A DNA stretch of 12,933 nt from Dehalococcoidia bacterium UBA1141 (lineage in GTDB: Bacteria; Chloroflexota; Dehalococcoidia; Lucifugimonadales; UBA3495), in assembly GCA_002311385.1 (NCBI GenBank), contig DCAE01000113.1, positions 459-13,391 on the forward strand, written 5' to 3'. Within the stretch, counting starts at the first letter, position 1, and every line of letters starts with the position of its first letter. Made by a program: the position numbers and the translations under genes. The notes under the pieces are model-generated. The model was not told where the DNA came from and did no database searches. It was given only the letters and a program-made list of their open reading frames with translations. Positions 7,001 through 12,933 of the stretch are shown here, piece by piece.

Positions 7001-7957
7001 ATGAAAATCATCGTACTAGGGGCCGGAGCATTAGGATCGATTGTCGCTGGCCACTTGGCGCGGGCGGGTGAGGATGTTTCGTTAATCGCGCGGGGCGATC
7101 GGGCGACCTTCTTGAGAGAGAACGGCATCACAATTACCGGGTTGAACGAATTCAACGTAGCATGCCCTATCGTCACAGATGTCAGCAGATTATCCGGGTG
7201 TGATGTCTTAATCGTGGCCGTTAAGAGTCAAGACGTGGAATCAGCATTATCAAGTTTAGCTGAATTTACCTTCGCTAGTGTACTGTCGGTGCAAAACGGG
7301 GTCAAAGGCAACGAACAACTCGGTAAAGTTTTCGGTAAAAGTTCTACGTTAGGCGCAACGGCTTCTTTCAGTGGCGCGGTGTTACCGCAAGGACACATCA
7401 GGTTCACATTGAACGGTGGCTTTTATGTCGGTGAACTACCAGATGGTCTATCTCCAAGAGTACACACTTTGGCGACAACTTTGACAAACGCCGGAATCAA
7501 TACAGAGGCGGTTCCCAATATCCAAACTCTTCAATGGTCGAAATTCGTGATCTGGGTCGCGTGGACCTGTATATCTGTGCTTACAAGGCTTCCAACTTAC
7601 CAATTTCTTTCAGGCAGAGATACTGCGGTACTTTGCGCCCGCATAATGAGGGAAGTAGCAACGATTGCGGGGCGCCACAACATTCCTCTGGACGATAACG
7701 GTGGCATGCCGGTCATTGAGGTAGTGAATGATTCCGAAGACGCAGCCGTTTCGGCTCTTAATGGATTCAGCAAAATACTTGAAGAGAATGCCCCGGACCA
7801 TAGGATGTCGCCTCTACAAGACCTGGAGAATGGAAGGAGGCTGGAGATTGACGCGACTATAGGATACGCTGTTGAGGAAGCGCGCCAGGTGAGAGTACCT
7901 GTCCCTACATTAGAGATGTGCTACGAGCTACTCAAAGGGATTAACCGGTTCCTTTAG
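7001..7957 (+). CDS. Ketopantoate reductase (ApbA/PanE) family dehydrogenase
   Basis: 318 residues, normal length for the PanE family of NADP-dependent 2-oxoacid reductases. The Rossmann motif GAGALGS is at 7-13, VKSQ with K75, and SVQNGVKGNEQ carries N99 (E. coli Asn98). K181 in QWSKF matches catalytic Lys176, and S270 and E282 in SPLQDLENGRRLEID match Ser244 and Glu256 with the same 12-residue spacing. The two Asn residues that follow the catalytic Lys in E. coli PanE (WRKLAVNCVIN) are W185 and T189 here, so the substrate-carboxylate pocket is altered and true pantoate synthesis is doubtful. ATG 7001 has GGGAG seven bases upstream. It is divergent from the MFS gene, possibly part of the same pathway. 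Confidence 0.88.
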   Translation: MKIIVLGAGALGSIVAGHLARAGEDVSLIARGDRATFLRENGITITGLNEFNVACPIVTDVSRLSGCDVLIVAVKSQDVESALSSLAEFTFASVLSVQNGVKGNEQLGKVFGKSSTLGATASFSGAVLPQGHIRFTLNGGFYVGELPDGLSPRVHTLATTLTNAGINTEAVPNIQTLQWSKFVIWVAWTCISVLTRLPTYQFLSGRDTAVLCARIMREVATIAGRHNIPLDDNGGMPVIEVVNDSEDAAVSALNGFSKILEENAPDHRMSPLQDLENGRRLEIDATIGYAVEEARQVRVPVPTLEMCYELLKGINRFL

Positions 7958-8316
7958 AAGGCCTTCTTGCCACCAAGCTTCTGCTCCGACATCCTCATCC
8001 CCACCATAACCAGTAACCCATCCCCCAAGTGGTCCCGAGGCTGGGCACATCTGCACCTCAGCCAATCCCTTGCTTCTATCACCACGACCCCAGGTTTTTA
8101 TCTCGTGGATTGACCGCTCATCCACCCACGCCTAGCAACCCCAAACACCCCAACCAAACCATTGACTGCCATGCCTGATTGATACCCAGCTGCCTCACTG
8201 ATAACCCCCACATACTCTCTGTTACCAGTGAAAACTCCAAGGGGCCAGTGGTAGGGTTTTAGGCGTGGCAGCATACCCACAGGGAAAGTGGGTGGATAAC
8301 CCTTGGACGCTTAGGC
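7958..8316. other. Non-coding stretch with strong strand bias in G and C
   Basis: No gene recognised. The plus strand is rich in C and poor in G over about 7965-8225. Two overlapping minus frames (7928-8125 and 8098-8280) give glycine- and tryptophan-rich translations without any family pattern; they lie downstream of the minus-strand terminator at 8317-8360 and have no ribosome site, so I do not call them. A 12-bp perfect palindrome AGAAGGCCTTCT directly follows the reductase stop (7956-7967). A 6-bp hairpin ACCCAC/GTGGGT lies at 8275-8293. Neither is followed by a T-run. Confidence 0.4.
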
Positions 8317-8360
8317 AAAAAGAAAGACCCTGGCCCAGAGCTTGTGGGACCAGAGTCTTT
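8317..8360 (-). terminator. Rho-independent terminator behind the tRNA-Leu-like gene
   Basis: Arms 8323-8336 and 8347-8360 form a 14-bp stem around a 10-base loop. Two C-A mismatches on the plus strand become G-U wobbles in the minus-strand RNA, so the hairpin is complete only when transcribed from the minus strand. There it is followed by TCTTTTT (8323-8317). It sits about 35 bases beyond the 3' end of the tRNA-like gene and fits its transcript. Selection for G-U pairing on one strand supports a formerly or still functional terminator. Confidence 0.75.
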
Positions 8361-8391
8361 GATCTTTTGCTTGGTTCGTGACTGGAAGCGA

Positions 8392-8487
8392 GGTGCCGAA
8401 GGTCAGGGTCAGAGTCGAACTGACACGGTGTTACCCCCACCGGTTTTTGAGTTCGACGCTGGTCGTTTTACCCTGTCACTCCCCGTC
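8392..8487 (-). tRNA. tRNA-Leu(CAA)-like gene, probably degenerate
   Basis: The minus strand shows a class II tRNA. The acceptor 5' strand GACGGGG (8487-8481) pairs with CTTCGGC (8401-8395) except for one A-G. The anticodon loop CTCAAAA has anticodon CAA at 8449-8447. The long variable arm has stem CGGTG/CACCG (8442-8438, 8430-8426). The T arm is GTCAG-TTCGACT-CTGAC (8424-8408). Discriminator A is at 8394, then CC, then T instead of A. Defects: the two inner anticodon-stem pairs are broken, position 8 is A rather than T, the D-arm side is about six bases too long, and CTGACC is exactly duplicated (8401-8412), inserting six bases between T stem and acceptor. It is most likely a pseudo-tRNA, although a terminator follows. 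Confidence 0.6.
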
Positions 8488-8517
8488 CCAAATAGTCCCG
8501 TTTCGTAGCTAGAATAG

Positions 8518-8988
8518 CTGGTCTCTTTCCTTGTTTGTTCCGCCAGACCCGAATTTGGCCACCGTTTACTGATATCAACAGGGCAACTATCCAAGAACTC
8601 AGACTCAAACCTCAAACACTCGGATAAGTCTACCGCTTTCTTGCTCTACCACCAACTAATCGAGAGCACAGTCGATTGGCTAGCCTACCTCGATGAGTCG
8701 CGACCGGCGTTGCCTGACAAGAAGACTCCACGCCTTCACCAACAGAAGGCTATCGACGATGTCATAGAAGGCTTCACTACTAATGACAGAGGCAGACTCA
8801 TCATGGCCTGCGGAACTGGTAAGACACTGGTTGGAGTCTGGGTGGCTGAGAAGTTGAAGAGTGCCAGGACACTAGTGTTGGTGCCGTCACTCTCGATCCT
8901 GTCTCAGAAGGTCCCTCTGCTGCCGCTTCGTTCATCGCTCGGGCCACGAGGTCCAACCGATCTATCGGCAGAGATCCTTGATGCGTAG
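8518..8988 (+). pseudogene. Fragment of a restriction-type DEAD/DEAH helicase (type ISP-like)
   Basis: The plus frame is open from 8518 (after TAG) to the stop at 8986-8988. Around 8566-8592 it reads RLLISTGQL, resembling the end of an Mrr-type nuclease domain. IESTVDWLAYL follows, then RLHQQKAIDDVIEGF, Walker A MACGTGKT (8803-8826) and motif Ia LVLVPSLSILSQ (ending near 8907). This order (nuclease end, linker, LHQQKAI Q-motif, Walker A) is that of the large type ISP / helicase-like restriction proteins, which run to well over a thousand residues. After SILSQ the translation no longer looks helicase-like and soon stops, so motifs II-VI and any methylase part are missing. There is no start codon with a ribosome site. 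A dead remnant, probably of a mobile defence gene. Confidence 0.7.
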
Positions 8989-9074
8989 GGCGGTTCCATG
9001 ATTGATGAAATAGGAGGCCTGTGCTAAGCTGTCGCCCTTGACCTTTCCCTCACTAAATGCAGGATGGAACAGCT

Positions 9075-9419
9075 ATGTCTTCCCGACCACCACTCAACGC
9101 CGCCGGTCGGCCAAGGAGAATCGAAGTGGACTTGGGGGAAGAGTCGTCGCTCCCAAGTCTTCCTTTCCCGGTCGAGGTGGGTGACGCTAAATTCTTCTTG
9201 GCCAAGGGTAGCGATGGCTACAAATTGCTATCCGTGATCTGCCCGCATCAAGGTGGTGAGGTGCAGGACGAAGGTGAGGAAGTGTTCACCTGCGACGGCC
9301 ACGGTTGGCAATTTGACAAGTATGAAGGGGTGTGTGTAAACCAGGCTCGTGTCCGCATGAAGGCTGTCCCCGTAACGGTTACAGAAGGGCGGCTGTGGGC
9401 GTTGGTCCGCCCCGAGTAA
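9075..9419 (+). CDS. Small stand-alone Rieske [2Fe-2S] protein
   Basis: 114 residues with the Rieske cluster motif CPHQGG...CDGHGWQF: ligands C56, H58, C73 and H76. The box is followed by DKYEGVCVN and a C-terminal KAVPVTVTEGRLWALV, the usual last strands of a Rieske ferredoxin domain. There are 14 residues between H58 and C73, slightly fewer than the usual 15-17. No signal peptide or membrane anchor is seen, so it would be a soluble electron carrier or a small subunit of an oxygenase or reductase. I prefer ATG 9075 (GGA six bases upstream); the frame also allows ATG 9057, which lacks a ribosome site. It has no oxygenase or reductase partner here and is flanked by pseudogenes, yet is itself intact. 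Confidence 0.8.
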   Translation: MSSRPPLNAAGRPRRIEVDLGEESSLPSLPFPVEVGDAKFFLAKGSDGYKLLSVICPHQGGEVQDEGEEVFTCDGHGWQFDKYEGVCVNQARVRMKAVPVTVTEGRLWALVRPE

Positions 9420-9450
9420 CGCTGCAGCCATCCATTAAGCCCCTACGGGT

Positions 9451-9645
9451 TCATGGCGATACAGGCGCCTCTTCGCCGGGATGAGAGAAGTTTTCGGGAG
9501 CAGGGCCTGCTCTCACCATATCCAACAAAATCATGTCTGGATCGAGCTTGCGAGCCTGGTCCACTGCTTCAACGCCGTATGAGGCTTCTCCTACAACTTC
9601 CATGTCGGGCTCGGTGTCGATGAATGCCCAAGCCCTCTCCGAGCG
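9451..9645 (-). pseudogene. Fragment of a NarL/FixJ-type response regulator receiver domain
   Basis: A minus-strand frame ends at TGA 9451-9453 and contains AFIDTEPDMEVVGEASYGVE, then AVDQARKLDPDMILLDM. This is the middle of a receiver domain as in NarL/LuxR-type regulators, including the phospho-acceptor Asp of ILLDM. The preceding first strand with its acidic pair (usually VLLVDDH) is missing: the upstream residues read RGRSERAW. After LLDM the sequence turns to unrelated residues and stops, so the second half of the receiver and the DNA-binding domain are gone. It is clearly a remnant. Its 5' edge meets the oppositely oriented permease remnant at about 9650. Confidence 0.72.
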
Positions 9646-9651
9646 ACCGCG

Positions 9652-10027
9652 GTACCCCCTGTCCTCCTTGCCTTGTCATTAGCGATCGCACTTGAGCCTA
9701 GCTTTCGCACGATGATAATCGTAGTAGGCGCATTACTATGGTCGAATTATTGTTGCCAGGTCAGAGGTGATACCCTGGCTGTGAGAGCAGAACTACGTAG
9801 CTAGAGCCAAGGTTTCCGGGGCATCCGGCTTTCGCATCATGGTTAAGCACATACTTCCGAACATTACCAACACCTTAATCGTACTGGTCACGCTTCAGGT
9901 TGGATTCGTCATTCTGCTCGAGGCCGGACTCAGCTTCCTGGGGACTAATGGTTGCCGAAGGCCGAGAGCTAATGTCAGGGCCTGGTGGGTGGCGTTGTTT
10001 CCCGGACTGGCTCACCCATTAAGTTGA
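9652..10027 (+). pseudogene. Frameshifted DppC/OppC-type ABC transporter permease remnant
   Basis: Three plus-strand pieces together match the C-terminal half of a peptide/nickel ABC permease. Piece 1 (9652-9793) reads VLLALSLAIALEPSFRTMII then QVRGDTLAVRAE. Piece 2 (from 9794, shifted by one base) reads YVARAKVSGASGFRIMVKHI, with the EAA-like loop, then LPN and LEAGLSFLG. Piece 3 (9948-9977, another frame) reads MVAEGRELMS, after which frame 2 resumes with AWWVALFPGLA. The stretch normally following SFLG (a PTPSWG-like segment) is missing, and so are the N-terminal half and the last transmembrane helix. At least three frame changes and one deletion rule out function. The partner permease and ATPases are not in the window. 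Confidence 0.8.
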
Positions 10028-10241
10028 AGCCGAATACTGTCAGCAGAATAGGCTGGGAGAACGCCTGCTGGAGAGCGATGAGGGTTTTAGTCATAGACAA
10101 ATGTTCCGTGCTGACTTTAATATTCCTCCATGCTATAGCATCTCGTATTGAGACTCAGCGCTGGCTTTGGAATTGTCCCAGGAGTGACCGATAGTAGAAG
10201 TTCAATGTCTCGAAAAAGATAAATCGAAAAGAGGAGGGACC
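10028..10241. promoter_or_regulatory. Upstream region of the cupin gene with a possible promoter and palindrome
   Basis: A candidate promoter is TAGACA (10094-10099), an 18-base spacer, and TAATAT (10118-10123). A 12-bp perfect palindrome ATGCTATAGCAT follows at 10130-10141, where transcription would start, so it could be an operator. The cupin start is preceded by a strong ribosome site, AGAGGAGGG, four to five bases before ATG 10242. A short frame from ATG 10078 begins MRVLVID, like a response-regulator N-terminus, but then loses any resemblance. Confidence 0.3.
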
Positions 10242-10682
10242 ATGCCCATAATCAAAAGGCAAGACATGAACAGGAGAGAAGGTATGACGCTGGGTTTGGA
10301 GGTCTGCCAGATCGCGGACTCAGATCACGGGACACAATCCCTCACAATAGGTGAGTTGACCCTGGCCCCGAACACCAGGGTGCCGAGGCACGCTCATGCC
10401 AATACGGAAGAAGCGATGGTTGTCGTCGAAGGCACTCTCGACGCTGTCCTCGGCAGGGAGCGGGTGACTGTCGGTCCCGGAGACACAATCCTGGCGCCTG
10501 CCGGAGCGATACACGGATTCGTAAATAGATACGATGCGCCAGCCCGTATCCTTTTCATATATCCGATTCACAACCCGGATATGATGACCGCCGGCGCCGA
10601 GAACGCCCCATCCGGATTTCCTGAGACCCAAGGCTTGACCGGTTACAGTTCCCCGCAACACAGGCCCCTGGATAGCCGATAA
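10242..10682 (+). CDS. Single-domain cupin protein
   Basis: 146 residues containing one complete cupin barrel. Motif 1 is PRHAHANTEEAMVVVEG (48-64), giving metal ligands H50, H52 and E56. Motif 2 is GDTILAPAGAIHGFVN (80-95), which fits G-x5-P-x-G-x2-H-x3-N exactly and supplies H91. All four metal-binding residues are present, so it should bind a divalent metal. A proline- and glycine-rich tail of about 35 residues follows the barrel. A strong AGAGGAGGG ribosome site fixes the start. It precedes the amidohydrolase by 82 bases, but that gene has its own promoter. Cupins of this size may be enzymes (isomerase, dioxygenase, decarboxylase) or ligand sensors; I cannot choose. Confidence 0.88.
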   Translation: MPIIKRQDMNRREGMTLGLEVCQIADSDHGTQSLTIGELTLAPNTRVPRHAHANTEEAMVVVEGTLDAVLGRERVTVGPGDTILAPAGAIHGFVNRYDAPARILFIYPIHNPDMMTAGAENAPSGFPETQGLTGYSSPQHRPLDSR

Positions 10683-10690
10683 TAAAGTGC

Positions 10691-10718
10691 TTGACCTGTT
10701 GGACTCGAATGATAAAAT
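10691..10718 (+). promoter_or_regulatory. Sigma-70-like promoter of the amidohydrolase gene
   Basis: TTGACC (10691-10696) and TAAAAT (10713-10718) each match the -35 and -10 consensus at five of six positions and are 16 bases apart. Transcription would begin near 10726, giving a leader of about 39 bases with AGGAGGGG just before ATG 10765. The promoter starts only eight bases after the cupin stop, so the amidohydrolase can be expressed separately. Confidence 0.6.
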
Positions 10719-10764
10719 AATCAGAAGCTCGTACCTTGGATAGCGATATTCAATAGGAGGGGAT

Positions 10765-12606
10765 ATGCCTGAATTCGACAAGATTATTAGAAACGGGACG
10801 ATTATTGACGGAACTGGCGGCATGCCTGCGTTCCATGGTGACGTTGCCATCAAGAATGGCAAGATCGCCATGATTAGCGGCCATATACGAGGTACTGCGA
10901 CGGAAGAGTTGGATGCTACCGGCTGCATAGTGGCCCCGGGGGCAGTCGACCTACACAACCACTACGACCTCCAGCTTATGTGGGACCCTTATGCAACCAT
11001 GTCCGGCTGGCACGGCGTTACTTCGATCGCCATTGGGCAATGCGGTTTTGGCTTCGCACCCTGCAAACCCGAAGACAGAGAAGCGGCCATGCGTCTATTG
11101 ACCCGGATCGAGGCCATCCCCATGAAGACCATGGAACTGGGCTTGTCCTGGGACTGGGAGAGCTTCCCGCAATGGATGGACGCCCTGGATAAAAAACCAT
11201 TGGGTGTGAACGTCGGCGCGTTGGTACCGTTCAATCCCCTGCGCCTCTACGTGATGGGCGTGGAAGACTCCAGGGAGAGGGTTTATGCCAATGATAAGGA
11301 GACCAAGCAGATGCAAGGTCTCATCCACGAAGCGATGACGGCTGGAGCATTCGGCTGGTCCTCAATGAAGACCCTGCTGAACCGGCCCGACGATGGCCGC
11401 TTCATCCCCAGCCAGGTGGCGTCAAACGAAGAGTACCTGGCACTTGCCAATACCATGGCGGAATTCGGCATAGGTAGCATCGGTTGGACCAGAGGTCAGG
11501 CCGAGCGGCCGCTGCCTCCGGGAGAGGCGGATCTGATGGGCGGCGCTGGTATAGACGGTGGCGCCATAGAAGCCGGTCCTACCGGAATCCAGTTCGACCC
11601 GGTAGAGGGTGATGCCCGCGGCGAAGGCCGGGACAACTTTCTGATTGAGATGACCAAGGCTTCAGGTCGGCCCTTCCAATACGGAGCGGTGTCCTATAGC
11701 GAGCAGGACCCGGAGCGCCATAAGGAGCAAATGGCGTTCTTGGAGAGGGCCCATAAGGAAGGAGCCTCCATCTTCGCTCAGCATTCCTGTGTTGCCGTCA
11801 CCCCAGTATTCGAGTTGGCGGACTACAACGGTTTCGACGCACTGCCTAACTGGATCGACCCCTTCATTGGCACACCGGAAGAGCGCATGGCCAAGCTCAA
11901 TACCCCAGGCGTTCGCGATTTAATGCGGTCCGATGTTGGTGCCTGGGCTGGAATCGGGGGTACAGGTGACGTGACCTCCAACTGGTCCAAGATGCGGATA
12001 GTCGAGGTTCGCAAGGACTCCAACCTCAAGTACGAGGGTATGAACATCGCCGAGTTGGCCGAGGCGACCGGCCAGCACCCCATGGATGCGATGTTGGATC
12101 TTGCCTTGGACGAAGACCTGCGAACCGAGTTCTCCACCGACCCTACGACCGGCACCAATCCTGAAGCGGTAACGGAACTCTTGAACCACCCCTACACTCA
12201 CCCGTGCGTGTCAGACGGTGGAGCCCACGTCCGCTACTTGACGGTGGGCACTTGGCCCGTGAACTTCCTCGCCTCGTGGGCCAGGGACAAGGGCGCGATC
12301 TCCCTGGAGATGGCGCACTATAAGCTCAGCGGCCTGCCAGCCTGGATTGCTGGGTTCACCGACCGTGGCATATTGCGAGAGGGTCTGGCCGCCGACTTGA
12401 TCGTGTATGACTTGGAGAAGCTGGGTTTGCAGTACGACGGCCCAGTATATGACACAGATTTCCCTGGTGGTGAGAAGCGGATTATCCAAAAGGCCAAGGG
12501 CATCCGCTATACCCTAGTCAACGGGGAAGTGACCTTCGAGGACAGCGTGTGCACTGATGCCACCCCAGGCAAACTGCTACGCAGTTACGATATGGTCAAC
12601 CGTTAG
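10765..12606 (+). CDS. D-aminoacylase-type amidohydrolase (amidohydrolase 3 family)
   Basis: 613 residues of the metal-dependent amidohydrolase superfamily, close in pattern to N-acyl-D-amino-acid deacylases. The N-terminal beta-sandwich starts with KIIRNGTIIDGTGG (6-19). VDLHNHYD supplies the H64-x-H66 metal pair, and IGQCGFGFAP (90-99) places C93 where D-aminoacylases have their zinc Cys (usually NCG). AQHSC holds H340, and SDGGAH (483-488) holds the conserved Asp, D484. LREGLAADLIVYDLEKLG near the end is the usual return to the sandwich. The His that D-aminoacylases carry before a TR/xR pair seems to be W241 (GWTRGQAE). At 613 residues it is longer than classical enzymes (about 480). Start fixed by AGGAGGGG. 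Substrate is presumably an N-acyl or cyclic amide. Confidence 0.88.
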   Translation: MPEFDKIIRNGTIIDGTGGMPAFHGDVAIKNGKIAMISGHIRGTATEELDATGCIVAPGAVDLHNHYDLQLMWDPYATMSGWHGVTSIAIGQCGFGFAPCKPEDREAAMRLLTRIEAIPMKTMELGLSWDWESFPQWMDALDKKPLGVNVGALVPFNPLRLYVMGVEDSRERVYANDKETKQMQGLIHEAMTAGAFGWSSMKTLLNRPDDGRFIPSQVASNEEYLALANTMAEFGIGSIGWTRGQAERPLPPGEADLMGGAGIDGGAIEAGPTGIQFDPVEGDARGEGRDNFLIEMTKASGRPFQYGAVSYSEQDPERHKEQMAFLERAHKEGASIFAQHSCVAVTPVFELADYNGFDALPNWIDPFIGTPEERMAKLNTPGVRDLMRSDVGAWAGIGGTGDVTSNWSKMRIVEVRKDSNLKYEGMNIAELAEATGQHPMDAMLDLALDEDLRTEFSTDPTTGTNPEAVTELLNHPYTHPCVSDGGAHVRYLTVGTWPVNFLASWARDKGAISLEMAHYKLSGLPAWIAGFTDRGILREGLAADLIVYDLEKLGLQYDGPVYDTDFPGGEKRIIQKAKGIRYTLVNGEVTFEDSVCTDATPGKLLRSYDMVNR

Positions 12607-12611
12607 CGGTC

Positions 12612-12639
12612 ATCGATTCCAGCAAATCGATTCCAGCAA
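12612..12639. repeat. Exact 14-bp tandem duplication
   Basis: ATCGATTCCAGCAA occurs twice head to tail (12612-12625 and 12626-12639), starting six bases after the amidohydrolase stop and running into the terminator's left arm. Two perfect copies suggest a recent slippage event. Confidence 0.85.
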
Positions 12640-12674
12640 AATGAAAGGCTCCGAATTATGGAGCCTTTCATTTT
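12638..12674. terminator. Perfect 15-bp hairpin, likely bidirectional terminator
   Basis: Arms AAAATGAAAGGCTCC (12638-12652) and GGAGCCTTTCATTTT (12660-12674) are perfectly complementary around the loop GAATTAT. The A-rich foot on one side and T-rich foot on the other would act as a rho-independent terminator in either direction. It closes the amidohydrolase transcript about 30 bases after the stop. Confidence 0.85.
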
Positions 12675-12933
12675 GAGGGGAAATTCCCCCACCCCAATCA
12701 CTCGTCGTGCCGTAGGTGCCCTTATTGAAAATAGGGCACACCGCTCTGGGCTGGACTTACGAAGATCCGCTTCAGTCCATATGAAATGTTGGTAGGTCGC
12801 CAAAAATAATGGTTTTTTGAAGGTTAACGTCCACGGTCCGACAACGTGTTCAATTGGTTGATTAGCCTGATTCCATTCCAAGAAATAGCTACAAGCACCG
12901 CCAGCCCGTGTTTCCGGTATCGTTCGACTCTCC
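12675..12933. other. No gene seen; one further hairpin
   Basis: I find no coding region to the end of the window. The long minus frame over this part (12603-12881) runs straight through the terminator and the tandem repeat and has no family pattern. A hairpin GTGCCC (12716-12721) / GGGCAC (12734-12739), extended inward by TATT/AATA past one bulged T, lies 42 bases beyond the terminator, without a T-run. Confidence 0.5.

Noticed and set aside
7928..8280. Two minus frames with Gly/Trp-rich translations
   Set aside because: They lie downstream of a minus-strand terminator, lack ribosome sites and follow the strong GC strand bias, which keeps frames open by chance.
8890..8990. Minus-strand reading with LDLVARAMNEAAAEGPS over the end of the helicase fragment
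   Set aside because: Looks protein-like but is too short and broken by a stop in the neighbouring codons; no family recognised.
10078..10194. Short plus frame starting MRVLVID, like the first strand of a response regulator
   Set aside because: Only seven residues resemble a receiver; the DD pair and all later motifs are absent. It could be a scrap of the same regulator as at 9451, but this cannot be supported.
12603..12881. 92-codon minus frame at the right end
   Set aside because: Runs through the perfect terminator hairpin and the tandem repeat, with no family pattern.
1..12933. CRISPR array, insertion sequence, complete defence system or biosynthetic cluster
   Set aside because: No regularly spaced repeats, no transposase or integrase frame and no terminal inverted repeats seen; the only defence-related sequence is the broken helicase fragment.

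Overview
The window looks like a piece of a free-living, metabolically versatile bacterial chromosome of middling GC. Combining class III (CaiB/BaiF) CoA-transferases, MaoC-type hot-dog proteins, a luciferase-like flavin oxidoreductase, a large D-aminoacylase-type amidohydrolase and many decayed genes, it recalls SAR202-type Chloroflexota or a related environmental lineage. That placement is inference from gene content only; there is no phylogenetic marker.

Layout. From 295 to 4729 a minus-strand operon runs: LLM flavin oxidoreductase, hot-dog protein 1, hot-dog protein 2, CoA-transferase A, CoA-transferase B. The last four genes overlap by 4, 8 and 1 bases, so they are probably translationally coupled. 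Upstream on the same strand, after a 595-base stretch with only doubtful coding remains, is an MFS carboxylate-type transporter (5325-6680). Divergent from it, across a 320-base control region, is a ketopantoate-reductase-family dehydrogenase (7001-7957).

From about 7960 to 10240 the sequence is mostly decayed. It holds a degenerate tRNA-Leu(CAA) with its own terminator (minus strand), a fragment of a restriction-type helicase, one apparently intact small Rieske protein, a fragment of a NarL-type response regulator (minus) and a frameshifted DppC-type ABC permease (plus).

From 10242 to 12606 lie two intact plus-strand genes, a single-domain cupin and a 613-residue amidohydrolase. The second has a good sigma-70-like promoter of its own. 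They are closed by a perfect 15-bp hairpin terminator preceded by a 14-bp tandem repeat.

Reading of function (inference). The minus-strand operon looks like a catabolic route for an organic acid: uptake by the MFS carrier, CoA activation by a two-subunit CoA-transferase, (de)hydration by a two-subunit hot-dog enzyme, and oxidation by the flavin enzyme. The most interesting point is that the two CoA-transferase paralogues are not equivalent. B (295-1524) keeps the catalytic Asp at residue 169, while A (1524-2786) has Arg185 at the aligned position, which suggests an obligate heteromer.
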